This document shows positions 51,460 to 62,758 of a stretch of 64,000 nucleotides of DNA, piece by piece. Source of the DNA: Sitta carolinensis (lineage: Eukaryota > Chordata > Aves > Passeriformes > Sittidae). The notes under the pieces were generated by a model. The model saw nothing but the letters and a program-made list of their open reading frames with translations, was not told the origin of the DNA and ran no database searches. Numbering within the stretch: position 1 is the first letter of the stretch; each line of letters starts with the position of its first letter. The position numbers and the translations under genes are program-made. Location of the stretch: assembly GCA_032173965.1 (NCBI GenBank), contig CM063288.1:10892501-10956500 (forward strand), given 5' to 3'.

Positions 51460-52166
51460 AGTTGGGGACCAAGGTCTTGGCGGGCCTAAGCTATAGGAAC
51501 CGTGCTGAAGAGGAAAGAACCTTCCTCGAGTTACAGGACTTCTTTCCCAATCCCCAGCCTGAGGCGTGGGGACTTACCAAGTGAAAGTCTCCTGGCTCCT
51601 GGAAGTCTCCCAGCTTTGCCCTGGGTCAGGTCTGGGAGGAACTTCTGCCCACTCTTCACCATGTGCAAATTAGGAACCCAAGTGAAACAGAGAGAGATGA
51701 GACTGACCTCTCTGATGGAACAGAAATGCTGCATACTGTAGAAGTGTGCCAAACTGGGAATGTGAATTGCAGTCCTTCAGTATCCTTCCTTGAGGTGGTC
51801 CCAAGACAACTTACCAGCACACTGTCCCATACTGGAAATGAGCACTAGTTCATGCTTATTATTTAGTGTTTGCTTTATCTGGGATTGAATCCCTGGGTTC
51901 TTCCTCATATATTGGTGTGTTTTTCTAGCTGCTTCATATTAATAATAAAAAGTAAATAAACAAGTTATAATTGTACTTTTGCAAAAATGTGGTTTGGACT
52001 AAGTTTTTTATTCTTCACATTGAAACAATTTAGCAACACTCGTTTCAAAGAAACGATTAAAATTTAGGAAATAAGGGGTAAAAATGCTTGGTATGCAATA
52101 CACAATACTCAGGGCCTTCTGTACATCACATGAGTTTCAGATAATTACGCCTTGATGAACCGGCCA

Positions 52167-52265
52167 GTATCACAAAACCCATTTAACAATTGGAACCACT
52201 AAGACATTAAATAGTTTCATGATTTGCTCAAGACAGAGAACTCCTGTGTCAGTGCTATTGGGCTC
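52167..52265 (+). mobile_element. Possible MIR-like SINE relic
   Basis: AACCCATTTAACAATTGGAA, TAAATAGTTTCATGATTTGC and TCAAGACAGAGAACTCC are spaced like the MIR core (CCCATTTTACAGATGGGGAA, TTAAGTAACTTGCCCAAG). Similarity is weak and partly subjective. Confidence 0.35.
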
Positions 52266-54165
52266 TTGGGACCATGCCTACATCTCCAGCTGTCATTTCT
52301 CTCTTGGTGTGGAAGAATCTCAGCAAGATCAATTCAGAGAGGAGCTGTAGACATTAAGTGAAGAGGCACAAAGTCATCCAGATCTTTAAATGTTTCTATG
52401 TTTATTGTGACTCTTATGGCTCTGTGGAGGCAACACCTGAGTCTTTGGGGATTTTTCTTCCTTCAGGCTGGTAAAAAACAGAGCCTTTTCTTCTGTCCTG
52501 TTCTATTCCTTTGTAGCTGAGGGATAGGACCATTCCTCTTTTCACAAGATCAAGGAAAAAAGTCTTATTCTTTCTTTTTCCAGTCATCTCCTATCCACAT
52601 ATTTTGGGACAGTTTGGAGAGGGACATTAACAACTCTTGCTTCTCAGATCACGTGGAAAAAGAATGGCTCACTGCAAGATGCTATCACAGTGACTCACAG
52701 GACACTCATGGGTTAGTCCATTGTTCCTTCCTCTGAGAAGGGGATGTCTGGTTGGTCAAGACAGGAAAAATTGTTTGTGGGCAGGAAATGAGGTAGAAAC
52801 ATGTCTAGAAGGTGAAGACTGCTAGGAAAGAAAGCAGGAATGGGAGGAGAGGTGCCTTTGGGGTCAGAAGGGTAAACTGGATGAAACCATGAAACTCAGA
52901 TAGCTGGAAGAACATCTCAGTTGAGTTTAGGTATTGAAGGGAGAGAGAAGAAAACTGCTGGTTTGACCTGTTTTGTAGGAGGGCATATATTCTGTCAACA
53001 GCCTTCTAAGTCCTCAGAGCTGTAAGTGGAGATCAGAGATTTGAGAAGACAACGACACTGGAAATTGCAGCGTTTGGGATGAGGACATATTTAATGTACA
53101 ATTAAAGATTACAATGGATCAGGTTTAAAGAGAGAAAGAATACCAGTAATGAGGTGGAGGTGGTGATGGGAAGACAAGACAGCAGGGTGATATGTACGTG
53201 TAGGAGGACTTCTGGGGTAAAGCCAGATTGAGTTTTTTGGCCTCATAAGTAAAGTAGAGCTCTGAGTGCTGACACATTTGTTTGTTCAGCTCTGCCCGTG
53301 CAGCAAAAGATTTCTCCCCTCCCGCCCCCTGATAAATTTCCTAAATTGTGGAGTGGTTTTATGTTGCTGAGTGTACTCTTAAAAATCAGCATGGAGTAAA
53401 AGTTAATGCCCAGAGTCTATTGCACTAACCTGTGGTGTGACCTACAACTGAGAGCGAAAATTTATAATGAAGCTGATATTAAAATATGATTCATTGTCAG
53501 TCCAATAAAGATAATGCTGAAAATTCACTGTAACTTCTATGCATTCTTGGAAATGTCCACACTTGCAGCACTTGAGAAGACAGGTGATAGCATGGCTGGG
53601 TAATCATTAGCTTTCTCAGCTTTGGTTACAGCCTCATTTGAGCCTCATTTGCCTTGTCTCTGATGGGTCTGGTCAGGGGCCCACACAAAATGGAAACTGA
53701 AGCCTCAGTCTTAGCAGGCAACTGTCTACTTCATGGAAAATTTCTGAGTACTGAGGATAATTAAAGCAGAGGATGGTCTGAGATGGTAGGTCTGATTCTG
53801 AAAAAGGGACATTTAATCAGTCTGTACCAAGAAGAGAGCCTGAAGCCTTTCCTTGTTTTCCAATGTGATTTGCATCTCTTGGTCATGGTTCAAATCCAAT
53901 ACTGAGAATCCTCCAGCCTAGTGGGTGGTCTGAAATAAAACTGAGTGAGTACTTGCAAACTGGAGTATCTGCCAATCACTATACATAATCTGCTCTGTGC
54001 CAAGGCTGAAGCAAACCAAAAGAGGAGGATATTGTACAACTTAACAGAAGTCATGGCTGTCATCTGGGCCTTGCCAGGAGTGCTCCAATACTCAGACACA
54101 GTAATTAAGCATGTTCTGAACTATAAGCTAAGAGAACTCAGAAGAGACCATGCTGAGGCAGTAAG

Positions 54166-54336
54166 GGAAGCATTCAATGTGTGCTTAAGTTAGCACTGCA
54201 CAAAAGTAGGTCTGAGTATCTGCAGAACAGGTACTTCTTTACTGCCATTGAGTCTGACAGATCCAAAGTGCTGTGCATGCTCTACTTCATTGCACAAACT
54301 TTTACTGTTGAATCAGCCTGTTTTACAGAGCCTTAC
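54166..54336 (+). repeat. Unnamed dispersed repeat, copy B
   Basis: Co-linear with 38030-38210: TCAATGTGTGCTTAAGTTAG, GCACAAAAGTAGGTCTGAGT, CTGCAGAACAGGTA, then ACTTTTACTGTTGAATCAGC. It begins with a TGTGCTTAAG motif typical of an old, partly palindromic amniote repeat; the family name is not certain. The small open frame 54181-54384 is simply read through it. Confidence 0.6.
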
Positions 54337-57300
54337 ATAAGGTATGGGATTCAGGTTATCTTTTCTGGAACGGGGACCCTCTGAATTTATCTCTCTTAAG
54401 GTCTTTTTATGAATCTTTGAAGCTTTTCTGTGCAGTTCTAGGATTAGGAGCATGGTTAGTCTGTACTTGTGGGTATACCCTCATTTTATACAAAGAATCC
54501 TTGGTCCTGTTCAGTTTAGTTTCTTTTGCTTCAAATAGGAAATCCTAGCTGAGAATTATTTTGCAAGAGCTGTTCTTGAATAGCACTGTGGGTAGCCATA
54601 TTCCGTGAACCTACAATGGCTTTGCAATTTCAAGGCATGGGCATTTAACCTTTCTACTCCTGTGTGATGTGTGCTGGAGGCACAAAGCTGTTACAGCCTG
54701 CTAGGGGTGGGACTGACAAGAGGGTTTAAGTGAGATGAAGCAGTGAATACTGTCCTTCAGACAGGGAAGCCTCAGCTCAGTGTTTACATATTTCCTTCCT
54801 CCAAAACACACAGAGTAAGGGTGAATTGAGGAGCAGTTACTTTTGAAGAGATGAAAACTCAAGTATTACCAGGTTTACCGTATCTTTAGAAGCTGATCCA
54901 AAACCCATCCAACTCAGCAGAAAACTGCCAGTGATTTGAAAAGCTTCTGGGTCAGGCCCTTAAATTCATCTCTGGCAATTTGGCTTGATGTCCTTTGTGC
55001 AGCTGAGTAATCCTGGTCCCAGCCCTGTGCTCTCAGGAAATCAGAGCAGAGGAGTGTGCTAGAGGCTGCAGAGACCACCCTCTGAAATGGCAGAGGGCCT
55101 CCTTTCACCTTGTCTTAGGCTTGCATAATAGCCGAGCACAGCTGTGCCTGCAGACTTATATTTCCTTCAAAGCTTTGTCTTCTTTGCAGCTGGATACCTG
55201 AACCACCATGAGCTGTAGAGGGACTTGCAGAGTTTTTGAGGTTCTGAATCAGATATCTGGAGATGGATGGTGTTGGAAACTATTAAACTTTTGTTCGTTG
55301 GTTTTCATGTGGAGGAAGTGAGAGCATGGATCTTTAACCCCCTGGAAATGATTAGAGACAAGAAGCACAAAGGAGGCCTTGATGAACATTTTGCCCCTAA
55401 GCCATGTGGTTCCTAGTTTTCCGTCTCCTGCTGCCGACATGCAAAGCCAGAGCCTTGGTTTTTAATTTTTCATACTGTTTTTAAACAGATACTTTTGCAA
55501 ATGTAAACATACCTCAGCACTGAAGTTTCCAGCCAAATTAAAGAGTCAGCACTAGAAAAATCAGCCTTCAGGAGAAGGTCAAATACAAGCAATCTCTGGA
55601 GTTCATTGGGTCCATATGTGTAAACTTCAGCTAATATGGGGTGAACCTAGGGCAGCACTTACCTTGAAGTACTGAGTTAGTTTCAGAGTGAAGCTGAAAA
55701 TGTTTTTAGGGATGCCTGTGGTCTGAGCAGTAGATTTCAATGTGTTGAATGAAAAAAGACCCATGTCCTGATTCTTGGTTGCAGTTGCATTCCCTCTTAA
55801 CAGGAAGAAAGAAGTTTGGGAAGGAAAATGTGCCATTTGGCATTAATTCTGACAACTCGCATTTATACATTCTTATCTGTGACCATGCTGGGTTTAATAA
55901 TCTCCAACTACATGCCTATAAAAGCTTAATTTTGCTATGAGGATGCTTGCCTTTCAGCCTTTAATTTAATAACTGGGAAGGGTTTCTTTATAAGTTGTAC
56001 CACCTGCAGTACTAATAGAAATCAAGACACTGCCTGTTATTTCTTGGGCTTGATTGACATTTGAGCCAACTTGGAAAGATTCAAGCAAACTACTGCCTTT
56101 AATTTTTAAGAAATTATTTTTACCTGTAGTTTGTCAGAGCTTGCCATTAAAAGGAAGCACTGATGAATATACTTCTCTGAAGTGATGAGCTTTTGCTTAG
56201 AGCACCAGATGAAGAAATATTCTTCCTGCCACTGCACTCTAATAGCGGGTTAGTTAGTAGGAAAGAGTCAGTAGAAGAGGAGGTAAAATGACAAGAGAAA
56301 TTATGGCCTAAAAGCAGGATCCTTAAAAGGTATCACCATTATATAGCAATCCTCTAATCCTACCCCCATCACCAACAGAAATGCCAGAAGATGTGCAGCA
56401 CGTCAGCCAGCTAACCTGCCTGAAAGGTGTTATTGTTGCTGGTTCTGCTGCTTGGCTCAGAAGTGTCTCTGCAGCTAAAGAGCTACAGGAAAAGAAGTCA
56501 GAGCCCATTAGTTAGGAGAATGCCAGAGGTGAAACTGCAGTGCCTCCCTGGTGCTAGTACATCATTAAGGGTCCCAGAGGAGTGTAGGAGGTGGAGATGC
56601 TTGAAGGTTAGAGGAGTTATTTCTTAACTCGTGCCTTTTCATTTGAAGAGCAGAGGAGGTACACGTGTTGTGTGTGGTTACACAGTGTGACAGGAATGCT
56701 GAGAAGGGCTGAAACCCTCCAGCTCTCAGCAGTAGAGTCTTTATTATTGTGAGGATGGAGGTCTCACTGTTGGAGGAGGCCTGGCAGCACCCAGTTAGGC
56801 AGGGCATGGGGCCAGGCCAGATGGTATCCAGATCTGTGGTGAGGGACTATATCAGAGCAGAGGCAGAAGCTCCATGACAAGGTCCTTCTTTGGAAAGAGA
56901 GGCAGGTCATGTAGACTTCAGGGAATTTTATATGTGTTTTCTTAAGATTTTGATAACTTAAGGGCTTGATTAAGGTTCATCCATCCCTGGAGGGAGAAAG
57001 GACTTGAAATTTCTCAATAAATATCCCTACGTTAAAGGTTTTAAACGGTTGCGCATCTGTAATCCTGTGAAGCATGCCAAGGCACCAGAGGCCTTAGTGA
57101 GATTCCTCATCAGCATTGTCCCCTTGCCCCTGTGGAAAGGGAAACTAATCCCTGCAACAAAGCATTCGAACCCAACTGCCTTCAGTGACACTTCTCAATT
57201 CATCATTGGGGATATAAAATGACAATGGAACATGTTTTTTCAGAGCTCTTTTGAACTGGCCTGAGCTACATCATTATTGTTATGAGTCATCAGGTCATTG

Positions 57301-58579
57301 GCCCATGTATTGGTATCCTGTCGGCATGAGGCCAGAAGTTACTACCTTCCATGCTGAGCCTCCTGGATCTTCAACAACCAGTCCTTGAGCGAGGCAAGGC
57401 TACTTGTCAACAGGTCACAGAGGGATTACAGTCATACTGATTTGGTCTCATCTGTGCCTTGCCCCCTGAGGTATTTGGTATTCTCCATGTATTTTACAGC
57501 CAGAGTAGTTAACGGAATAAATTCGCAAGACAAGTCCTCACAGTAAAGCTGGATGACTTTCTGAAAGATACATTTAAATCTTCCCAGTTATATTGTGCAA
57601 TAAAGGTGTAAGGTGAGGGATTGAAATTCTGTGATCTGCAATATCCACAAGGTCAAAGTTGGTAGCAGTATTGAAAGATGGGATGCTGTGAATGCCCTAG
57701 CATCATGCCTGAGGGCACCCTAAAAATAGTAATTCACCTTTTTTTCTTTTAAAACAGGTATATTTTTTTATTACAACAGGACTTCCTGCCCTAGATTGCT
57801 CAGTTGATGTTAACAGATGTAACTTCTGGAAGCACTTTGTCTCTTGAAGCAAAGAAAGTATAGGCAGATCTATTGCTTTGCATTTAACCTGAGTGATTGC
57901 ATTTTGGACAGTTGCCTAGATGGGCAAATCCAAGGCAGTTGATGAAGCCCAGTCTCAAGCCTGTGTAATTGCTCAGCCACAAAGATGCTGTGATGACACC
58001 CAACATCCCATGAAATGAAGGAAGGATTTAGCTGATACGCTGTGAAATACTAGGTAAAGTGAAACCTAGAAGAGAACCTAAGACCTGAAAGAGAAGGCAA
58101 AATCTGTCATTGAAGCAGCCAGGTCTTGAGTGCAGATCACCAGTACTCTAACTTGGTTCTTCATAAGGTGGCACAACCTTCTCTTTCTGGCAGGCAGCAG
58201 TTTCTCTTTGATTGGCACGGAAGGCAAGGCTGGAGAAGCGTTATGGAAAGGCATCCTCATCCCTTTACACCACTTAATCCTGGCACTGAAGATGTTTCCT
58301 CAGTTTTAACAGAAGTAAAATTGAGCTGCTGTTGTCTCTGAAACCAATGTTGACACTCCATTGTGGATGTGAAAATAACTGCTGAGACAGCCTTGTGTTT
58401 ATGTATGGGTTTTTTGCACATTATGCTGAGAATCAAAATAAATAGAAACTATTTAAAGAGATTATTAATTAGCCTTCCCCTGACAGATAACTCAGTAGGA
58501 AATCCATTAGCGGATGTCCGGGTGAACTCACTGCTTCTGGAGCAGTTTTACTGTTTTCTGCTTTCTTGTTTCATTGCAG

Positions 58580-58679
58580 ATCTGAAGCCCTGGGTGTCGA
58601 ATTTCACCTATCCAGGTGTGCATGACTTTTCTCAGCTTGCACTGGATGCCAACAGGAACCAGCTCATTGTGGGAGCAAG
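58580..58679 (+). CDS. SEMA5B: Semaphorin-5B, second coding exon (start of Sema domain)
   Basis: This 100-base exon lies between a TTTCATTGCAG acceptor and a GTAAAG donor. Its first two bases (AT) complete the aspartate codon begun by the G at 43879, giving ...AFE-D-LKPWVSNFTYPG. It continues with DFSQLALD and NQLIVGAR. This is the beginning of the Sema domain, a seven-bladed beta-propeller that binds plexin receptors. PWVSNFTYPG and DFSQLALD match my memory of human SEMA5B almost residue for residue. SEMA5A is clearly different there (PWLREFRAK, DFSQLTFD), so the assignment to 5B and not 5A is firm. NFT is an N-glycosylation sequon. The exon ends after AG of an arginine codon (phase 2); in the family the next residues are NYLFRL, and no such exon appears before the window ends. 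Confidence 0.95.
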
Positions 58680-59397
58680 GTAAAGATAATCTTTTGATTA
58701 GTCTAGGGTTGCTGCCTAAGCTCTTTCCCTTCAGGTTCTGGCTTCAGAGGAAAGTGTGTTTCCAGCTTATGTGGCCAGTTTCCCCCTTGGAAAGAAAGCT
58801 GTAATTTATGTAGAGGGATTTAGACGTCTAGTATCATTGCAAAGAAGAGAAAATTACTAGAATTAAAATGAAAAAAAAAAAAAAAATGCAATCAAAAGGA
58901 CTGGTTAATGAAGCAGAATGCTGGCATCTCACTCAGTATTGTGAATGTTAGAAGAGCTACAGTAAATCATTCTGCATCATCCCTCCACCAGAACAGAATT
59001 TGACTTTATGGTTTATTTCCATGGTGAGACTTACACTCAGAACCAGGTTTATTTACACACCTTGGTGTGATAGAGCCAATGTGAATGGTTGGTTTCTTCT
59101 CTCATAGAATCCACTTCAGAACCTGTGTGCTTCATCTGGCTGATTTAGTCAGATCTTCACCCAGTGCGTTCTGGTGCAACTCATTCTTCTGGCCCATTGT
59201 ATATAATTATCATATATTTTCCTTTCTTTTTAAACATTATTTTTATGTAGGGTGTCATAAGATGGGGGGAAACACATAAGATAAGCAAGGTTTTACAAAT
59301 TTAGAGCTGCAATTGTAATGGGGAAAAGAGCTATGCTTCAGTGAAATAATATGTGTCAGAAGTGGTTGAATCATGAGCCCAAACAGCAACTATCGAC

Positions 59398-59515
59398 TTT
59401 TTTTTTTTTTTTTAGATTGCATAATAAACAGATAAAACAAGCAAAAAAACCCAAACAAAACCACCAAAAAAAAAACAAACAAAAAAAAAAAAAAAAAACC
59501 AAACCAAGCAAAAAA
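59398..59515. repeat. T tract and A-rich low-complexity region
   Basis: A run of 17 T (59398-59414) followed, after about 25 bases, by 75 bases made of A runs broken by C (AAACC, AAACAAAC units), including 18 consecutive A residues near 59481-59498. Confidence 0.9.
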
Positions 59516-61719
59516 ACTAAGCATGATCTAACAAATCAGTTAAAGTATAACATTTGGAATCAGACAGCATTGTGGTATCAGTCTCTGCTATTAAAAAAGA
59601 TGGAGGAAGAGTGCTTTCTTCCCAGTGTATTCCACAGGGACATGAGGAGCAGTGGTGGGAGAACTCATGGTATGAGCAAGAGAAAAGAACAAGATGTGTA
59701 GCAGAAGGAGAGTTTTATGCATCACAGAAACAACGGAAGTGTGATTTAATATATGTTTTCTGCCTATATATGTGCAGTAAATAATAGCACTTACCTTCCT
59801 GTAGCTGTTCAAATTGCCAGAGGCCCTCCTTCTTTTCATACAGAAACATTTTACTTTTCAAGCTGCGGCTTTACTTGTGCTGGGATCTTTAACCAGAAAT
59901 TATTAATATTTATTGCTTCAGAACGGCATTGCTTTGGGGATGGCTGTGAACAGTGCCTTCTGTCAGGCATCGCACAGGCACGGTGCTCTGAGGAATTTGT
60001 GGTTTACATAATTGGGCTGCACGGCAGGTTTCCCCCGCAGCGCCTCACCCCTCCTCAAACCTCACAGCACGTCCTGAAGGGACTCTCTGCCTCCCCGAGA
60101 GTTTGTACACGTGTGGTTAGACAGGGGTACAACATCATCACAAACGGCAGTGACAGCAAAGCTGCCTTCCCGGCGGAGGTATGCTATATTGCAGGGTATT
60201 GCCTCGTGAGGAAACAGTGACAAGTATTTATAGAATTTGCTTGGAAAAGTCAGTTTTCATGAGCACTACCCCCCTGACTGGGAGACTGAAAGTTTCAGTG
60301 GTGTCGCACGGCTGTGCTGAGCAGTTCAGGGTACATTTAATGAAGTTGTCATTTCCCAGGGTGGGGTTTTTTTTTGTTGTTGCTGGATACACATGCTTGG
60401 TGAGAAAGTGGGGAGGGCTGAGCCCATTTCCTCGTCTCAGCTCCACCCTGTGGGAGGTGACGGGGAGAGGTTCTTGAAAGCAGGGGGTGGATGGGGTTCT
60501 TGGTGCTGCACGGCTCCGGGTGCGCTGAGCTCCTGGAGCTGTGCATGAGAGATGGGAAGGGGAAGTAAAGCCTTCTCTGTTCCCTTCTCCTCTGATAAAT
60601 CCACACCTTGTTCTGGACTATTTTTAGGGTGATTTTTTTGAGTCATTAGTTGCTCGTGCACCATCTGCTTGAATTTGCAAATGAAACAATACCTCAAAGA
60701 GATAGGAGCTGTCTCTATCCATCTCTGCAGGGTGTAATTTATGAAACCTAAATTTAAATGTTAACCATGCTTAAATGTGCTGCTGTAGATCATATTAGTA
60801 GTAACGCCAGCTATTCTGGGGTTGTGGAAGGAGTTTGGGATGAGGGTGGCGTTTATAAGTACTCCACTTCTCAATTTCCTGGTTAACATCATTCTCTTAG
60901 ACGATAGCATTATAAATTATTTCAGACTACTTCTGTCTGTCTCTATTTAAAAGCAGTATGACCTCACCACAGCATCTCTTTGGCTTAGTTTGTCCTGTGT
61001 TTCAAAGCTTCATAGAAAATACTTCCTAGAAAACCCGGGGGTTCACAAGGGTTTTTGGTTTCAGGAACTGGACACAGCGTGACTGAAACTGTAAGAGGTA
61101 TTGAGGGCATGCCATGCAGACAGGGAGCTGGAATAACATGAGCCTCAGATTTTTAAGCTTTATCCTTATCTAAGAGCCCTCCTTAAATGACTGGTGCTGT
61201 CTGAGAGTAAACCAGAAGAGTTTGATAACTCCACTGCACCAAACACCTGCCAAGTTAAAATCCCAGAAACAAAAGAATTAGTTTCAAAAGCCCACCATGG
61301 TTTCTAAGCAACGTATTTACTTGTCACATCATTTGTAAAATCCAAACGCTTGTGAGAAAGAATATGAATAGTTTAGAACATTGTAAATCTACACTACCCA
61401 TATTATGAGTCACTTTTCATTAAGTATAAAAATACACATTTCAAAAATTCATAACCTTCATTTTGACTCACAGTTCGCATGTTTTGTTTTTGTTTTGGAC
61501 ATAGTGTTAGTGTTTTAATGTACTGTTTTTCTTCTGTGAATGAGTGATTGTTTTGAAATATTTGCTGCCTTTTTTAGCTCTTAAGCACAAGTGATCACCA
61601 TTTGAGCTTATTTTAATGGGAGGAAAAACTATAATCTAGACCTCATTTTTAGTGAGAAAAAAATTGAAAATATGGTCACAGTGATTTCACCTGTCTGTTG
61701 GAGAAGCAGTGCTCTGCTG

Positions 61720-62450
61720 TCTCACCTGTGCTGTAGGCAGGGTGCCCAGGCCCCCATGGAGTGTGAATTTTGTGGAGGAGGGACAAGGTGTAGCTGTGGC
61801 ATTCCACCTCCTCAAGGAGCCTTACTCCTCGAGACTGTCTCATTGCTGTCTGGGCACAGACAGAAGCCAGTAAAGAAGTGATGATGTGAAAGACCCTGCT
61901 TGGAGGCAGGCCAAAAATCATGCTTCACAAGAGCTCCCTGGCGAGGACAACATAAAAGGTGCAAAGGAGGGTGGTTGAGACACCGTGTGACAATCTGGCA
62001 CAACAGCAAGCTGAAGGGAAACAGCTTGGACAACAGGAGGATGGCACCCAAACAAATGACTATACAGAGAGTGGCTGGGAAGTCCTAAGGGAAATATTTG
62101 ACTTTTCCCAGAAGGAAACTACAGGGTTATGAGCTCAGGGTCGTAGCCTGATGGGGCTGTGGATGTGAGAGGCATGGCTATGAGTCGGCCATTCACAGCG
62201 AACGGAGGTATTACTGAGGAAAACCAGCCAGAAAGCGTCATGGCCAGAAGCCCTCACAGTTCTGCCTGCCAAGAGGGCTGTCAGCTCCATCAGGAGATGG
62301 GAAAAGATCATCCCCCATGGCTGTCACACAGGCAAGTGCAGCTCAGGAGCCCTTGTCACAACTGGCTGTTACCAACAAGGGCCCAGCGTTCAAGAGTAAG
62401 GAGCAAAAGCTGCATCAGGGGACTCAGAACTGGCAAGTAAAGTGCACATC
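61720..62450. other. GC-richer unassigned block
   Basis: About 730 bases of noticeably higher GC than the surroundings, with few TA-rich runs, ending near an AATAAA at 62476-62481. Several open frames of 60-93 codons cross it on both strands, but none is a known family and no convincing splice sites frame them. It could be an old LTR-type or other repeat that I do not recognise, or just a compositional fluctuation. Confidence 0.35.
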
Positions 62451-62601
62451 ATCATGGACTGCCAGACTTCTCTGCAATAAATGTAAAACTACTTAGCTGC
62501 TGGTGATGCAAGCCTTGATGCTTGACAGAGGTGATTTTCATACTTGATTTAGAGCTATCTAAATGTGCTACTGCCAAGTAGATAGGTGCAAGGGAGGAGA
62601 T

Positions 62602-62758
62602 ATCGTAGAATCATAGAAAGACTTGGGTTGGTAGGGACCTTAAAGATCATCTAGTTCCAGCCTTCCCACCATGGACAAATATGACACCCACTAGATCAGG
62701 TTTCTCAGGGCCCACTAAACCTGGTTTGGAACTTCCAGGGATGGAGCATCAATGTGTT
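62602..62758 (-). mobile_element. CR1 LINE 3' fragment, minus strand
   Basis: ATCGTAGAATCATAGAAAGA, CTTGGGTTGGTAGGGACCTT, AAAGATCATCTAGTTCCAGC, CCACTAGATCAGGTTTCTCA and TTCCAGGGATGGAGCATCA are the reverse complement of a CR1 3' end, tail repeat first. The form with GGGACCTTAAAGATCATCTAGTTCC belongs to a different CR1 subfamily from the copies at 24034 and 51309. It is truncated at its 5' side near 62758. Confidence 0.94.

Larger units (their letters stand above)
43880..58579 (+). other. SEMA5B: SEMA5B intron between coding exons 1 and 2
   Basis: The intron runs from the GTAAGA donor to the TTTCATTGCAG acceptor, 14,700 bases, phase 1. I see no coding exon inside on either strand. It contains a decayed 48-bp tandem duplication (44703-44798), a CpG-enriched patch (50860-51060), a CR1 tail (51309-51459), a possible MIR relic (52167-52265), and copy B of an unnamed repeat (54166-54336). 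The rest is unique-looking AT-rich DNA. Confidence 0.9.

Noticed and set aside
53884..53898. GGTTCAAATCC, resembling a tRNA B box or T-loop
   Set aside because: The flanking bases do not form the T stem beyond three pairs and there is no A box, anticodon arm or acceptor stem. Not a tRNA gene or tRNA-derived SINE on this evidence.
59753..60220. 155-codon plus-strand open frame after the Sema exon
   Set aside because: It is not the expected continuation of semaphorin-5B (NYLFRL is absent) and has no recognisable motif. It overlaps a CpG-enriched stretch, where stop codons are rarer by composition.
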